Shown here one piece after another: positions 34,557 to 45,142 of a DNA stretch of 64,000 nt (its first letter is position 1; the number at the start of each line of letters is the position of its first letter). Made by a program: the position numbers and the translations under genes. Below the pieces are notes generated by a model that did no database searches, had not been told where the DNA came from, and saw nothing but the letters and a program-made list of their open reading frames with translations. Origin of the DNA: an uncultured Bacteroidales bacterium (GTDB taxonomy: Bacteria; Bacteroidota; Bacteroidia; Bacteroidales; UBA932). The stretch lies in contig CAKULN010000006.1 in the NCBI GenBank assembly GCA_934667175.1, positions 1-64,000 of the forward strand. Reading direction: 5' to 3'.

Positions 34557-36854
34557 TTAAAAGTTTGTCCATGTGTAGTCAGACTGTTCCGCTCCTTCAA
34601 TCGACGAGGATTGATCCTTTCTGTAAACATCCGGGTAATCATCGGGCCAAGACCTTGTGAACCGGCTCTGCTCGAAGACATTGCCATAGGTGTCCACAGC
34701 TTGGATCCGGACATCGGCCGCATCCGGATTCCGAAGTGTCCCGTAGTACATGTGGTCACTCGCCCTGGCAAAACTGATTGTAGACCTGTTCGCACACTTC
34801 AGATAATACCAGCATGACCATAGATCGTATCTGGTCCCGCTTTCGGTGAATTTGGTCATGCTTCCGGTTTCCTCGCCGTCCTCAATTATGCGAATAGCCT
34901 TCCAGCTGTCCTTGGCATTGAAGATGTTGGCGACAATCTTGTCACGGCCGTAAACTCCGAAGCGATAGAGTCTTGTCGTTCCACCTTCAAAGACATATTC
35001 AAATTCCTTGTCCTTGAAGTCATCAGGACGGTACATGCGCATCTGGTAGCTCTCTGGATAATTGACGGCCTTGTAGATGTGATTCCGCATGACAGTCCCG
35101 CCAAACTCAAAAGAAGCATAGCCGTTCGGCTCCCCGGCTCCGCAGACCGTTCCTTCCCAATCCACCCCGTTTATGGAACCGACCACAGAGACCGGAACCC
35201 CTTTGTGGCTTGTGTTGATGATGTAGTGCTCATGACCACAGATCACGCGGTACGAGGCAAAGGATTTCAGCAAGCCATACAAATTGTTGTCATCCTGTAT
35301 GTCGGCATGCACACACAACACAACGCCTTTGGTCTTTGGAACATTTGACAGATCAGCGGTCAACCATTGCCTTACCTCATCAGACAAGCCGATAGTGATG
35401 TCTTTCTCATTGACTCCTCCGTGAATGATGTCATCCAGCACGACAATGTGTATGTCCCCTCTGTCAAATGAATAATTCACGGGGCCGGCGCAGCTCTCGA
35501 ACATTTTCTGTCCCTGGCGATCGGAAACAGAGCCATCCTCCTTGAACTCATGGTCGTGATTGCCGATGGTCTGGAAACATGGAACGCTTAATCTGTCAGC
35601 CGTCAGGCAGGCCAGAACCTCAGGGAACGTGTCCCATCTGTTATGGACCAGATCCCCCATGGCGATCGCATATGTGGGCATATTCCCTTCTTTTGACTCC
35701 ACGTAGTCACGTATGTCGGGAACCGTCTCCCTCTCCAATCTTTCCAGTCCATTGTTTTCCGTCCGGCGTTTCACCTGGATGTCCCCCAACGCCAGCAGCC
35801 TGAAGGAGTTTTCCACCGGGATTCCGGTAAGGCTGAAATCGTACCTGTCCTTTTCATCTGTTATCCTCTGAAAAAAACATGGAAGACCATTCTCACCGAT
35901 CTCCACTTTAGCGTCAGCCGGAATGGAATAGTAGACGTACATGGCGTCATCGGCAGGTGACGCTATGTGGTACTCTCCATTCTCATCAGTGATGACCACT
36001 GACTTTCCATCACTGACCGCGACCCCAGACCTTGGAACCCCATCGACTCTGACCGTACCGCATATCCCGTTGGATACCGAGGATATGACTCCGAGATTCT
36101 TCATGGAACCTTGTCCGATGACAAGAGCCTTGTCAGCCACTATGGTGCGAATCCTTTCACTATTTGAATATAATTCCAGAGTGAATCCGTCCTTAAGGAC
36201 GATTCCTGGATCAAGCGCCATGTAATACTCTCCGGAGCCATTGACGGCTTTGGTGACCATGGAGACGCCTTCCGCCTGACAGGCGACTTCCGCCATGGAT
36301 GTCCCAGAGAATGTGACCGACACATCCCCAGCCAGCCTCTCCCCCGCATTGCCTTTCAACACCACGGAGGAGACACCGTCTCCGTCTAACACGAATCGCA
36401 TCCATGAGCAGATGTTGTGAAAAGAAAAGGTCCTCTCGCTGTCTGTCGTGCTGGAAACGGCGAAATGAGAGTCCGAAAAATCCCGATTTTGATCGCCGGG
36501 AATCGTCACCAAGAGCGAAGAGCCGCCGAAAGAAGACGCGACCGAATACGGATACACCGCCCAATAGCGCGGAGACTCGACTGGCAGGACAGCCGAGAGC
36601 GAGGTCCGCTCGCCCGACGCTTCGGAAACGGCTTCGCAATCAGCACCGTTCTCACAGAAGATGCGGACGGCATCACCTTTTTCCCATGATATTGGCCGGG
36701 CACCGGATGCATTTCGATCCCCGACAGAAGTCCTGGTCTCCAGCCCAGCCACCTTGAAAATTGCCGGGGTGCCGACGGACTCGGTTTTGTCCAAGCCGTC
36801 AACGGAGCAAGAGCACAGGATAATGGCCAGAAATCCGATTCTTGTCGATTTCAT
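34557..36854 (-). CDS. Fimbrillin-like domain fused to calcineurin-like phosphoesterase
   Basis: A 765-residue lipoprotein (lipobox ILCSC). Residues ~25-258 are fimbrillin-like (ISWEKGDAVRIFC, YWAVYPYSV, HNICSWMRFVL, GEYYMALDPGI). From ~262 it carries the same architecture as the next gene upstream: a carboxypeptidase-regulatory-like/MetallophosN segment (TVRVDGVPRSGVAVSD), then a metallophosphoesterase with GDIQV (about 358), GDLVHNRW (about 400), GNHDHEF (about 433), CVHAD and GHEHY (about 540), and a C-terminal beta domain. It likely hydrolyses phosphomono- or diesters at the cell surface; substrate unknown. Confidence 0.83.
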   Translation of the reverse strand: MKSTRIGFLAIILCSCSVDGLDKTESVGTPAIFKVAGLETRTSVGDRNASGARPISWEKGDAVRIFCENGADCEAVSEASGERTSLSAVLPVESPRYWAVYPYSVASSFGGSSLLVTIPGDQNRDFSDSHFAVSSTTDSERTFSFHNICSWMRFVLDGDGVSSVVLKGNAGERLAGDVSVTFSGTSMAEVACQAEGVSMVTKAVNGSGEYYMALDPGIVLKDGFTLELYSNSERIRTIVADKALVIGQGSMKNLGVISSVSNGICGTVRVDGVPRSGVAVSDGKSVVITDENGEYHIASPADDAMYVYYSIPADAKVEIGENGLPCFFQRITDEKDRYDFSLTGIPVENSFRLLALGDIQVKRRTENNGLERLERETVPDIRDYVESKEGNMPTYAIAMGDLVHNRWDTFPEVLACLTADRLSVPCFQTIGNHDHEFKEDGSVSDRQGQKMFESCAGPVNYSFDRGDIHIVVLDDIIHGGVNEKDITIGLSDEVRQWLTADLSNVPKTKGVVLCVHADIQDDNNLYGLLKSFASYRVICGHEHYIINTSHKGVPVSVVGSINGVDWEGTVCGAGEPNGYASFEFGGTVMRNHIYKAVNYPESYQMRMYRPDDFKDKEFEYVFEGGTTRLYRFGVYGRDKIVANIFNAKDSWKAIRIIEDGEETGSMTKFTESGTRYDLWSCWYYLKCANRSTISFARASDHMYYGTLRNPDAADVRIQAVDTYGNVFEQSRFTRSWPDDYPDVYRKDQSSSIEGAEQSDYTWTNF

Positions 36855-36863
36855 CGCGATAGT

Positions 36864-38402
36864 CTATCTAATTGCCGGATAATCACTTTCATCCCTTGTA
36901 GTAAACACATTCTGTTCAAATATATTACCATAGGGATCCTTTGCCACGACCCTGACTTCTTCAGCCTGAGGATTGACAAGGGTATGATAGTACATGTGTG
37001 CGGACTTGCGTGAATAACTGTAAGTATTTCTATTCAAGACCATGTAGAAGTACCAGCATGACCATGCGTCATGCATAGGCATGTTCTCAAGCCTGTCCGC
37101 CGTCTTCACACCATCCTCGTAGACTTCGAAGGACCATTCGCTTGTGGCGTTCCAGATGTTGGCGACGATCTTGTCATCTCCTGAAACCCCGAACTCGTAC
37201 TTTCTGGCGGCATCGTTCTGTACGGCATATTTGAACGTTGGGAAATCCGACGGCCGGTACAGGCGTATCTGGTACCATTCAGGCAAACCCGTGGCCTTAT
37301 AGACTTGGTTCTTGACAGTTCCGCCTTCGAATTCATAGGAAGCATACCCCATAGGCTCACCCCCACCAGCCACCTGTGCGCACCAATCCACACCGTTGGC
37401 CGTACACACGTCATCATTGTGGATTGTCTTGCCGTTGACTTCTTCTATCACATTGTTCAAATAATGAAGGTGTCCGCACACAAGACGGGCGTCCGCAAAG
37501 GTGGAAAGGAGATCGAAGAATTCCTCGGCCTGAGCCGGTCCCAACTGGGCGTGCATCAAGGCGACCACCGACTTTTCCTTCGAAACCTTTTCCAGATCCG
37601 TCCTTACCCATTCCATCACCCTTTCACAGATTTCTTCCGTGCAGGAGGTCTCGCTTTTGCCATTGTGGACAATGTTGTCAAGCACGACGAAATGGACCTG
37701 TCCCCTGTCGAAAGAATAATTTACAGGTCCCATCGCTGCTTCGTATTTCCGTTGAGCCCTTATGTCCGGTATAGGATCGGACGAAAGGAATTCATGGTCG
37801 TGGTTTCCTATCACTTGAAAACAAGGGACAGACAGGCTCTTCACGGAAAGCATCTCGATCACACGGGGATAGAGATTCCATTCATTGTGAACCAGATCGC
37901 CCAAGGCCACAGCATAGGTAGGCATGTCATCTTTCTTGGACGCCACGTAGTCCCTGATGTCAGGAGCTGTCTCGTTTGTAAAACGATGGATTCCGTTGTT
38001 TGACTCGCGGACTTGAGGATCGCCTATAGCAAGCAAGCGGAATCTGTTTTCCACAGGAGCTTTGGCAAGCGTGAAGTCATACCGGCAATTATCCCGCTCC
38101 AATGCTTTATAGAAACAAGGCAATCCGTTCTGCCCTATCTCAAGCTTCGCGTCAGCCGGAACGGAATAATATACCCATTGGGCATAGACATTCCGCCTTT
38201 CTATCGAATACTCCCCTTTGGAGTCAGTGTACGTGATCGTGAATCCGTCACTTATCTGGATTCCTGATGCGGGAGATCCGTCTGACCATGTGACAGTCCC
38301 GTACACGGGGTCGGTAATTCCATCGAAATTAATGGTCTCATTTTTCTGGCAGGATAGCAGAATCACCGCCACAGATATAAACATCAAGCGTTTCATAATC
38401 AT
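36864..38402 (-). CDS. Calcineurin-like phosphoesterase lipoprotein
   Basis: The first frame codon is TTG; ATG codons at 38402 or 38396 both give a lipoprotein signal ending LLSC. About 512 residues: a MetallophosN-like beta domain (about 25-105, TVTWSDGSPASGIQISD), a metal-dependent phosphoesterase core and a C-terminal MetallophosC-like beta domain. The core has GDPQV (about 127), GDLVHNEW (about 167), GNHDHEF (about 202), LMHAQ and GHLHYL (about 309). All metal-site motifs are present, with Gln in place of the first-motif His as is usual in this subfamily. It directly follows SusD. Confidence 0.87.
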   Translation of the reverse strand: MIMKRLMFISVAVILLSCQKNETINFDGITDPVYGTVTWSDGSPASGIQISDGFTITYTDSKGEYSIERRNVYAQWVYYSVPADAKLEIGQNGLPCFYKALERDNCRYDFTLAKAPVENRFRLLAIGDPQVRESNNGIHRFTNETAPDIRDYVASKKDDMPTYAVALGDLVHNEWNLYPRVIEMLSVKSLSVPCFQVIGNHDHEFLSSDPIPDIRAQRKYEAAMGPVNYSFDRGQVHFVVLDNIVHNGKSETSCTEEICERVMEWVRTDLEKVSKEKSVVALMHAQLGPAQAEEFFDLLSTFADARLVCGHLHYLNNVIEEVNGKTIHNDDVCTANGVDWCAQVAGGGEPMGYASYEFEGGTVKNQVYKATGLPEWYQIRLYRPSDFPTFKYAVQNDAARKYEFGVSGDDKIVANIWNATSEWSFEVYEDGVKTADRLENMPMHDAWSCWYFYMVLNRNTYSYSRKSAHMYYHTLVNPQAEEVRVVAKDPYGNIFEQNVFTTRDESDYPAIR

Positions 38403-38408
38403 ATTCAA

Positions 38409-40220
38409 TTAATATCCAGGGTTCTGAGCCGATGCTCCCATAGCCTTGTTCGCATCCAATTCGGATTTCGGGATCGGCCAAAGTTCATCTTTTCCTACTT
38501 TGTAGACATAAGTGTTGAATTTGCGCAGATTGCTCTTCTCCCCATTCCAAGTCTCTCCCGAATAGGTCACAATGCAGTCTTCATCAATCGTCGGTCTGGC
38601 ATTGGAGATGAAGTTTCTCGGAGAGGCGGCGGTGGACTGTCCTGGTGCCATGATCACACGGTTCATGGCCTTTTCGGCTATTCCCCATCTTCGCAGATCA
38701 TACCATCTCAGGCCTTCGTTGCAAAGTTCGATCATCCTTTCGTAGCGAAGGGCTTTTCTAAGGGAAGCCTGGTCTGTCCCCTCTACATCAGGCATGTTTA
38801 CACGGGTCCGGATCTTATTGATGTATGCAGCAGCCTTGTCCAGTTCCGTTCCCGCCTCAATCCTCGCCTCCGCCGCGATCAGGTAGAGTTCCGCCATACG
38901 GAAGACCCCATTGTTGATCGCATCCTTTGTCTGCTCACGGCTTCCTCCCGTGATGGCCCCATAGAAAGCATCATCGTAGCCTTTTCGCCAGAGGTATCCG
39001 CCGGGTCCCTGCGCCCCGTTCGGGCCATATTCACTCTTATTGCCCACGACGTTGGAGTTGGCGATGGTGGAGCCGGTGTGATAGTCCTTGACTGATTCCT
39101 TTGTCACGTCAAGGGAATATTCCACGCCCATGGTTCTTGAATTGTCTCTCACACAGAACAAATCAAGCCGGGGATCACGGTTTTTCCAAGGATCTTTCCA
39201 ATCATAAAGGCTTGACTCGGTGATGAATTTTCCGTCCGTACATTGAATCGCGTCGATGAAAGACTGCGAAGGCCCCATCCATGAAGCTCCGTTCAAGGTT
39301 CGTGGAGCACAATAATAGACATTGATTGTGACAAGGTCAGTGCTCAATGAATTATACTGCAATGACAAAAGCCATTCGTCATCCTGCTCTCCGGCATAGG
39401 AGAACAAACGGCAATTAGGCTCTCCTGACGTGTGGTCGGGGTAATATGTCAGATCATATTCCGACAATCTGTGACCGTTCTTCTCAGCGATTTCTATCGC
39501 CTTGTCGGAATATTCAATAGCCTTCTGAAGGTAACCATTCTCTTCCATGGCATAATTCAGATAGATTCTTGCCTTGAGCATATACGCCGCGGCCCGGCTG
39601 AATCTCGCCGTGCCGTCAGCCGCCGGCCATCGCTGAGGAAGCGCGTCAAGCAAGGAGTCATCCAGATCGTCAAGAATCCGTCCGACTATCTCCATCCTGT
39701 CCATCCTCGGATAGTACATGTCATCAAGACTCAAGGCATGGTCGATGTAAGGGACACCACCATAGTACTGGATAAGCTGGTCATAACAAAACGAGCGGAT
39801 GCACAGCAACTCTGCCTTCATGGATGACAGCGACTCATCAGACACCTTACCTCTAAGATTATCAATCCCGTCCAGCACATAATTCGCCCTGCCGATGGCC
39901 ACATAAGATTTCTTATAGAATTGCACTATCCAACTGTTTTCAGTGGAGATGGTGGATGTTGTAAGCTGCCTGACCGCTTTTGAAGAAATCCTTCCTGTGC
40001 CGATGTCTGTGATGCAGTCAATGGTTCTCCACCAGCCTGCGGTAAGATGCCCATAGTTCTGGGCGACAGCCTTATAGGCAGAGTATGTGCCGGCAAGAGC
40101 CTCTTCCTGCGTGGAGGGGAATCCGACAGTTGAAGGACCATTCAGCGGGCTTCTGTCCAGATCGCATGAAGCCAGAGCCAACACTACCGATAACAATATA
40201 ATGTTTGCTTTCATATTCAT
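38409..40220 (-). CDS. RagB/SusD family nutrient-uptake outer membrane lipoprotein
   Basis: The 603-residue protein begins with a lipoprotein signal ending ALASC. The SusD N-terminal TPR-like part has LRGKVSDESLSSMKAELLCIRSFCYDQLIQYYGGVPYID divided over helices. The C-terminal RagB part has the common NKIRTRVNMPDV, ERMIELCNEGLRWYDLRRWG and PIPKSELD motifs. It caps the paired SusC channel and binds the glycan at the cell surface. Its ATG shares a base with the SusC stop codon (TAATG). Confidence 0.95.
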   Translation of the reverse strand: MNMKANIILLSVVLALASCDLDRSPLNGPSTVGFPSTQEEALAGTYSAYKAVAQNYGHLTAGWWRTIDCITDIGTGRISSKAVRQLTTSTISTENSWIVQFYKKSYVAIGRANYVLDGIDNLRGKVSDESLSSMKAELLCIRSFCYDQLIQYYGGVPYIDHALSLDDMYYPRMDRMEIVGRILDDLDDSLLDALPQRWPAADGTARFSRAAAYMLKARIYLNYAMEENGYLQKAIEYSDKAIEIAEKNGHRLSEYDLTYYPDHTSGEPNCRLFSYAGEQDDEWLLSLQYNSLSTDLVTINVYYCAPRTLNGASWMGPSQSFIDAIQCTDGKFITESSLYDWKDPWKNRDPRLDLFCVRDNSRTMGVEYSLDVTKESVKDYHTGSTIANSNVVGNKSEYGPNGAQGPGGYLWRKGYDDAFYGAITGGSREQTKDAINNGVFRMAELYLIAAEARIEAGTELDKAAAYINKIRTRVNMPDVEGTDQASLRKALRYERMIELCNEGLRWYDLRRWGIAEKAMNRVIMAPGQSTAASPRNFISNARPTIDEDCIVTYSGETWNGEKSNLRKFNTYVYKVGKDELWPIPKSELDANKAMGASAQNPGY

Positions 40221-43200
40221 TAGAATTTTAATTCGAGTCCGAAGGTATAAGTCTTCACTTGTGGATAGTTGTCCGCTACGGCTCCCATGGCGACTCCATT
40301 TGAGCCATTGGAATCATAGCACACCTCGGGGTCATAGCCTTGATAGAAATCCGTTACGGTGAAAAGGTTTTCAGCACATCCGAAGACAGAGAGACCAGAG
40401 ATATGTTTGAACCATTTTGAAGGGAAGGTGTAACTGACATTGAGGTTCTTAAGACGAAGATACGACGCATCTCTCATCCAGAATGATGACTGCTTACGGT
40501 TTTGCTCGCTCTTGTAAGTCATCCTTGGATACTTCCCGTCCGGATTGTCAGGTGTCCATCTGTCCAGGTGTTCTGTCCTGAATGTGCCTCCGTTGATGCA
40601 TGGTTGGACATAATAAGAGCTGAGATAAGCGTCCGCCTTCCCTACGCCTTGAAAGAACGCACTGACATTCAAGCCCTTCCACCCCAGATTCAAAGTCATG
40701 CCATAAGTAAATCTTGGAATAGCGCTGCCTATGACAGTCATGTCGGCGTCGGTGACGACACCATCCCCATTTGTGTCGGCATAGATAAGGTCTCCAGGCT
40801 TGATGTCGCTTCCGTACTGCCGCAGATTCATGTTGATCCAATCAGCCTGATCCTGGTTCCTAGCCATTCCCAAACACTTCAACCCATAGATGGAGTTGAT
40901 TGACGAGCCCTCCTGATTACGGATGATTCCTCCCGACTTGCTTTCATACTGGCCGTCCATTTCTGTGATGGTGTTCACAACGTCGGAAAAATTGGCGTCG
41001 AACCCGAAACGGAAATCACCCCAACTGTTGTGATAGCCCGCGGCAATCTCCCACCCCACGTTCCTTACCTCGCCGGCGTTCCTGTACGGAGCTCCAAGTC
41101 CTGTTGACAGAGGGATGTTAAGCGTCATGAGAATGCCATGGGTGTTTTTCAGATACCAGTCAGCGGTGACGGTGAACTTATTCCATAACGACAGGTCAAC
41201 ACCAACATCAGTCATCTCCGAAGTCTCCCATGTTATTCCCTCGTTTGCCAGCGAACTCCTGTAGGCCGCCGGCACAAGGACATCATTAACGGAATAGATG
41301 TCCATGTTGAGCAACTCGGCGAAAGGATAGTTGGAAGATGAAATGTTCTGGTTGCCGAGTGTTCCATAGGACGCCCTGACCTTCATTTCAGTCAGAATAT
41401 GCTTCACTTCGTTCATCCAAGGCTCCTCGGACATCCTCCATGCTCCGGAAAACGATGGGAAAACACCCCACTGATGCCCCTTGGCGAAACGGGACGAGCC
41501 ATCGAGACGAACATTGGCCTCAAAAAGATAGCGTTCCTTGAAGTTGTAGTTAAGTCTTCCGAAATATGATTGCAAAGCCCACTGGGAACGTGTGCCGTCA
41601 TTGCTCATCGTCTCATCTTCGGCGCCTACCCTGAGGACAGGATAATCCGGATAAGGAAGACTTTGTCTCGATGCGGAGTAATACTTCTGGTCCATCGTTT
41701 CACGTGACGCACCAAGGAGCAGCTTAACATCGTGTGCGGACGCAATATTCTTATGGAATACAGCCGTGGCCTGGTATGTCATGTAGAAATTCTGAGTCTG
41801 AGCCTCAGACAATTCGTTATACAATCGGCTTGTCACCGGAGATTTCGTCCCGTAGGCATCCGATGAATAACTGATGACATCATCAAACTGGTGCGTGTGT
41901 GACACGTTGAGGCGCGGAGCGATTTTTCCCTCCAGAGTCAACCATTCAAACGGAGCCCAATTCACTGATGCGGAGCCATTAAGACGAAGTCTGTCAACCT
42001 TTTTCTCTCCTCCCTGGCCATCCGTCACAGGCAGGATGTTAACAGAGCCGCCTGTCATTGGAGCATAATCCCCGTTAGACCATTGGGTAAGAATCAGAGG
42101 GTCTCTGGTGTTCATCATATTGAACAGGGTCGCCGCGAGCGGCACAGCGTTTCTATGCCCATAATTCACAGCTCCGTCAAAATTGACAGACAGATTCTCA
42201 AACACATTTATCGTCATGTTGTCACGGAAATTGTAACGCTTGTAGTCCTGACGCTTGATGATTCCATCCTGGTCGAGATAACCAAAGGAAGCGCTGTTCC
42301 GCATTTTACCTGTAGCCGCATTGAACGCCAAGGTGTGGTTCTGCGAGAATCCCGAACCGTTCAGGATTTTATCCTGCCACTTCGTGATGGGATAACTGTC
42401 AGGGTCATACCTATGATTCTCAAGATAACCGGCAATGAATTCCTCCGAATAGATGGACGTGTCTCCATCATTAAGAGACGCTTCCCTGCTGAGTTTCATG
42501 TAGTCCACAGCATCCACAAGGCTTGGGATGTCAGTGGGTGAAGACCAACCGGCATATCCCCTGTAGACCAAAGAGAACTTATCCTTTTGAGCCCGCTTTG
42601 TTGTGATCAGAATGACTCCGTTGGCGGCACGGGAACCATAAATGGAAGAAGATGCCGCGTCTTTCAGAATTGACATCTTGTCAATCTGGGATGGGTCGAC
42701 ATCATCAATGTCGCCTTGAACTCCGTCAATAAGAATCAGCGGAGAAGAATTCGATCCTCCGAAAGTGCCGATGCCTCTGATCCTTATGCTCGAATTAGAC
42801 GCCCCTGGGTTGCCGGACTGGCTGGTCACTGTGACGCCCGCCGCAAGTCCCTGCAAAGCGGAGGTGACACTGGCGGTAGCGCGCTCGGAGATCCGCTCGC
42901 TTGGCACAGAAGACACGCTTCCTGTCAGGTTAACCTTTTTCTGTGTGTCATAGCCGACCACGACGACCTCGTCAAGAAATTCCGAATCGACTTGAAGCAC
43001 AACGTCATACACAGTCTTATCGCTCACGGTGAAGGTATATGGCACATAGCCGAGACTGGAAACGGTGATGACATTTCCTTTGACGGCCTCAAGAGAGAAC
43101 TTGCCGTCTCCGTCTGTCACCGCACCTTTGGAAGTGCCTTTGATCATCACTCCAGCGCCGATGACAGGATAGCTGTCCGCATCGACCACGGTACCGGTAA

Positions 43201-43267
43201 TCCGGTTCTGCGCGGACAGAACCGTCCCAAGGCATAAGGCCAAAATAATAATAAGCGTCCTTTTCAT
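40220..43267 (-). CDS. SusC/RagA family TonB-linked outer membrane transporter
   Basis: The 1015-residue protein has a signal peptide (about 1-19). A carboxypeptidase-regulatory-like domain follows (about 22-100, ITGTVVDADSYPVIGAGV), then the TonB-box-like DEVVVVGY (about 116-123), a plug domain (SIRIRGIGTFGGSNSSPLIL) and a beta-barrel ending in aromatic FGLELKF. It imports glycan fragments using TonB energy. The stop of the preceding lipoprotein gene abuts its start with no gap. Confidence 0.96.
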   Translation of the reverse strand: MKRTLIIILALCLGTVLSAQNRITGTVVDADSYPVIGAGVMIKGTSKGAVTDGDGKFSLEAVKGNVITVSSLGYVPYTFTVSDKTVYDVVLQVDSEFLDEVVVVGYDTQKKVNLTGSVSSVPSERISERATASVTSALQGLAAGVTVTSQSGNPGASNSSIRIRGIGTFGGSNSSPLILIDGVQGDIDDVDPSQIDKMSILKDAASSSIYGSRAANGVILITTKRAQKDKFSLVYRGYAGWSSPTDIPSLVDAVDYMKLSREASLNDGDTSIYSEEFIAGYLENHRYDPDSYPITKWQDKILNGSGFSQNHTLAFNAATGKMRNSASFGYLDQDGIIKRQDYKRYNFRDNMTINVFENLSVNFDGAVNYGHRNAVPLAATLFNMMNTRDPLILTQWSNGDYAPMTGGSVNILPVTDGQGGEKKVDRLRLNGSASVNWAPFEWLTLEGKIAPRLNVSHTHQFDDVISYSSDAYGTKSPVTSRLYNELSEAQTQNFYMTYQATAVFHKNIASAHDVKLLLGASRETMDQKYYSASRQSLPYPDYPVLRVGAEDETMSNDGTRSQWALQSYFGRLNYNFKERYLFEANVRLDGSSRFAKGHQWGVFPSFSGAWRMSEEPWMNEVKHILTEMKVRASYGTLGNQNISSSNYPFAELLNMDIYSVNDVLVPAAYRSSLANEGITWETSEMTDVGVDLSLWNKFTVTADWYLKNTHGILMTLNIPLSTGLGAPYRNAGEVRNVGWEIAAGYHNSWGDFRFGFDANFSDVVNTITEMDGQYESKSGGIIRNQEGSSINSIYGLKCLGMARNQDQADWINMNLRQYGSDIKPGDLIYADTNGDGVVTDADMTVIGSAIPRFTYGMTLNLGWKGLNVSAFFQGVGKADAYLSSYYVQPCINGGTFRTEHLDRWTPDNPDGKYPRMTYKSEQNRKQSSFWMRDASYLRLKNLNVSYTFPSKWFKHISGLSVFGCAENLFTVTDFYQGYDPEVCYDSNGSNGVAMGAVADNYPQVKTYTFGLELKF

Positions 43268-45130
43268 CTATCTGGTCACTTTAAGGTTAAACAAATAGCA
43301 GCGTGAAGCATTGGCATTGCTGCCGTCCGGTTTGGCGTCAGGAGTAGTGTCAACGGAAATCCGGGTCTGAGATGTAGCGCCATGAATCTTAAAACGGAAA
43401 TGAGACACCGGTTTGTCAACCGCCGAGTTCGATTTTGAAGGAGGACAGATGTTGTTCGCGCTGCTGACAAGATATTCCTTCTTTGAAGAGACCTCCGAGG
43501 TCAAATCCACTTCAGCCTTTCCATCCACCGTCACTTTCCCGGAAGTGAACACGCCGTCGCCTATGATCCTGATGGCGATCTTATTCTTTGACGATGATGA
43601 GAATCTCGCCAAATCAATCTCAAGAGTCACATCAGTCGCCGAGGTAAGTTCTGACAACTCCGGAGTTGTGGCCACTCCGAACGCTCCAGCGCTTGAGACG
43701 GACAATTGAAGAGCCCCCACCTTTTCTCCGCAATTGAGCAGAATCCAACCAATCATGTCCCTGTTCCTGATGTACTTCTCATTCGCGAGCACTTTTCCTT
43801 TGACCTTTTCAGGCCAGTCAAACCAGGCCTTTTGGTAGCCGACTTCATTTTTGTTGGCGCCTTGGGCATTAGTCATGTTCCAAACCTGCATTGTTCCAGG
43901 TTCCGTTCCGTCGACGATGTCAGGGGTCGCCTCAACAGCACAACCGTTCGCAGGTTTCATATAATCGCCTGAGTAGGCAAACAAGTCGAAGGACTCAAAG
44001 AACACAACATTCTCCGCTTCTTTTTCCTTGAAATAATAGCGAGGAATTCCATCTTCCTCACTCAAATCTATTCTTACTTCCATTTCCGAGTCGGACGAAG
44101 TGTTTGTCCAGAATTTCTTTCCTCCTTCCTCAATGGCGGACATACGTCCGACGGATTTTGACACCGTGTACGTCAATGGTCTGGTGCCGTCTTGGGAAGC
44201 GTTCAACCCGACCGCAGGGTAGGCGATGAACTCTCTGTTGGTACATGTTCCCACACCAGCGACTCCTGAGTATGGTGTGGCTCCGTACTGAACGCCATTG
44301 ACTGTGATTGTAAACTCTTGTTCTCCGGCAGGAATTCTTACCGTCCCTGAATAAATGTTTTCATTGTCAGGAATAGAGGAGAGGATAGCGGTTCCATTCA
44401 GATCCACGCTCACAAGAGTCATCTCACCGGCCACAACCATGCTGACAAGCTCGCCTTCGTTACCGTCCATGTCATAAGGTACGGCGGCAAGCATCACTTT
44501 CTTGCTATCGCTCACAATGGACACCTCTTTCCGACCTTGCCCGTCATGGACATCTGTTCCTCCTTTGGAAATCACTTCGAGCAGCTGTTCCTTTGTCAAA
44601 TCAACATACTTTGAATCAAAAACATAGGAATACCCATCGGCAGAAAGGTCTGGAGACAGAACAGCCGAAAAAGCCATCTTCCCATCGTCCGTCCTTCCAT
44701 CAAAGGAGGCATTCAAGGACATGGAGACCTTACCAGTGTGAAACGAGACGAAAGTCGGAGCCGTGATAACGTTTCCATCCTTATCCACCCCCATGGCACC
44801 CACATAATAATCGCTGTCGACATCCAACTTTCGGAATTGGACCGCCTCCATCGGGAAAGATGAGCCATTGGCCTTGATGAAGTTATATTTAGCGACAGCA
44901 TCCATCGTCAGGTACGGCTGTGTCCCTTCGAATTTCCGCGGTGCGGAAATTATGCTGGAAACAACCTTTTCCTGACGAGAGGAAACCGACACTTTCGCAG
45001 ACGAAGACAAAATGTCATCGACACTGATCTTTATGGCCCCGGAAACCAATGTGTCATTAGCCTGCTCCTCCCTGCAGGCACATAACGCTAAAAGAGCGAA
45101 AAACGTAAAAAGAATGATTTTTTTATACAT
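43268..45130 (-). CDS. Surface lipoprotein of the polysaccharide operon
   Basis: The 620-residue lipoprotein has its lipobox in LLALCAC. The N-terminal third resembles immunoglobulin or Fn3-like sandwiches (SSSAKVSVSSRQEKV, DSDYYVGAMGVDKDGNVITAP). The C-terminal part (about 365-620) looks like a beta-sandwich with FFESFDLFAYSGDY and a final region with SRCYLFNLKVTR. No family could be fixed. Its position before SusC/SusD suggests a glycan-binding SusE/F-like role, although order and length differ from the classic locus. Confidence 0.65.
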   Translation of the reverse strand: MYKKIILFTFFALLALCACREEQANDTLVSGAIKISVDDILSSSAKVSVSSRQEKVVSSIISAPRKFEGTQPYLTMDAVAKYNFIKANGSSFPMEAVQFRKLDVDSDYYVGAMGVDKDGNVITAPTFVSFHTGKVSMSLNASFDGRTDDGKMAFSAVLSPDLSADGYSYVFDSKYVDLTKEQLLEVISKGGTDVHDGQGRKEVSIVSDSKKVMLAAVPYDMDGNEGELVSMVVAGEMTLVSVDLNGTAILSSIPDNENIYSGTVRIPAGEQEFTITVNGVQYGATPYSGVAGVGTCTNREFIAYPAVGLNASQDGTRPLTYTVSKSVGRMSAIEEGGKKFWTNTSSDSEMEVRIDLSEEDGIPRYYFKEKEAENVVFFESFDLFAYSGDYMKPANGCAVEATPDIVDGTEPGTMQVWNMTNAQGANKNEVGYQKAWFDWPEKVKGKVLANEKYIRNRDMIGWILLNCGEKVGALQLSVSSAGAFGVATTPELSELTSATDVTLEIDLARFSSSSKNKIAIRIIGDGVFTSGKVTVDGKAEVDLTSEVSSKKEYLVSSANNICPPSKSNSAVDKPVSHFRFKIHGATSQTRISVDTTPDAKPDGSNANASRCYLFNLKVTR

Positions 45131-45142
45131 ACATAATTAGAT

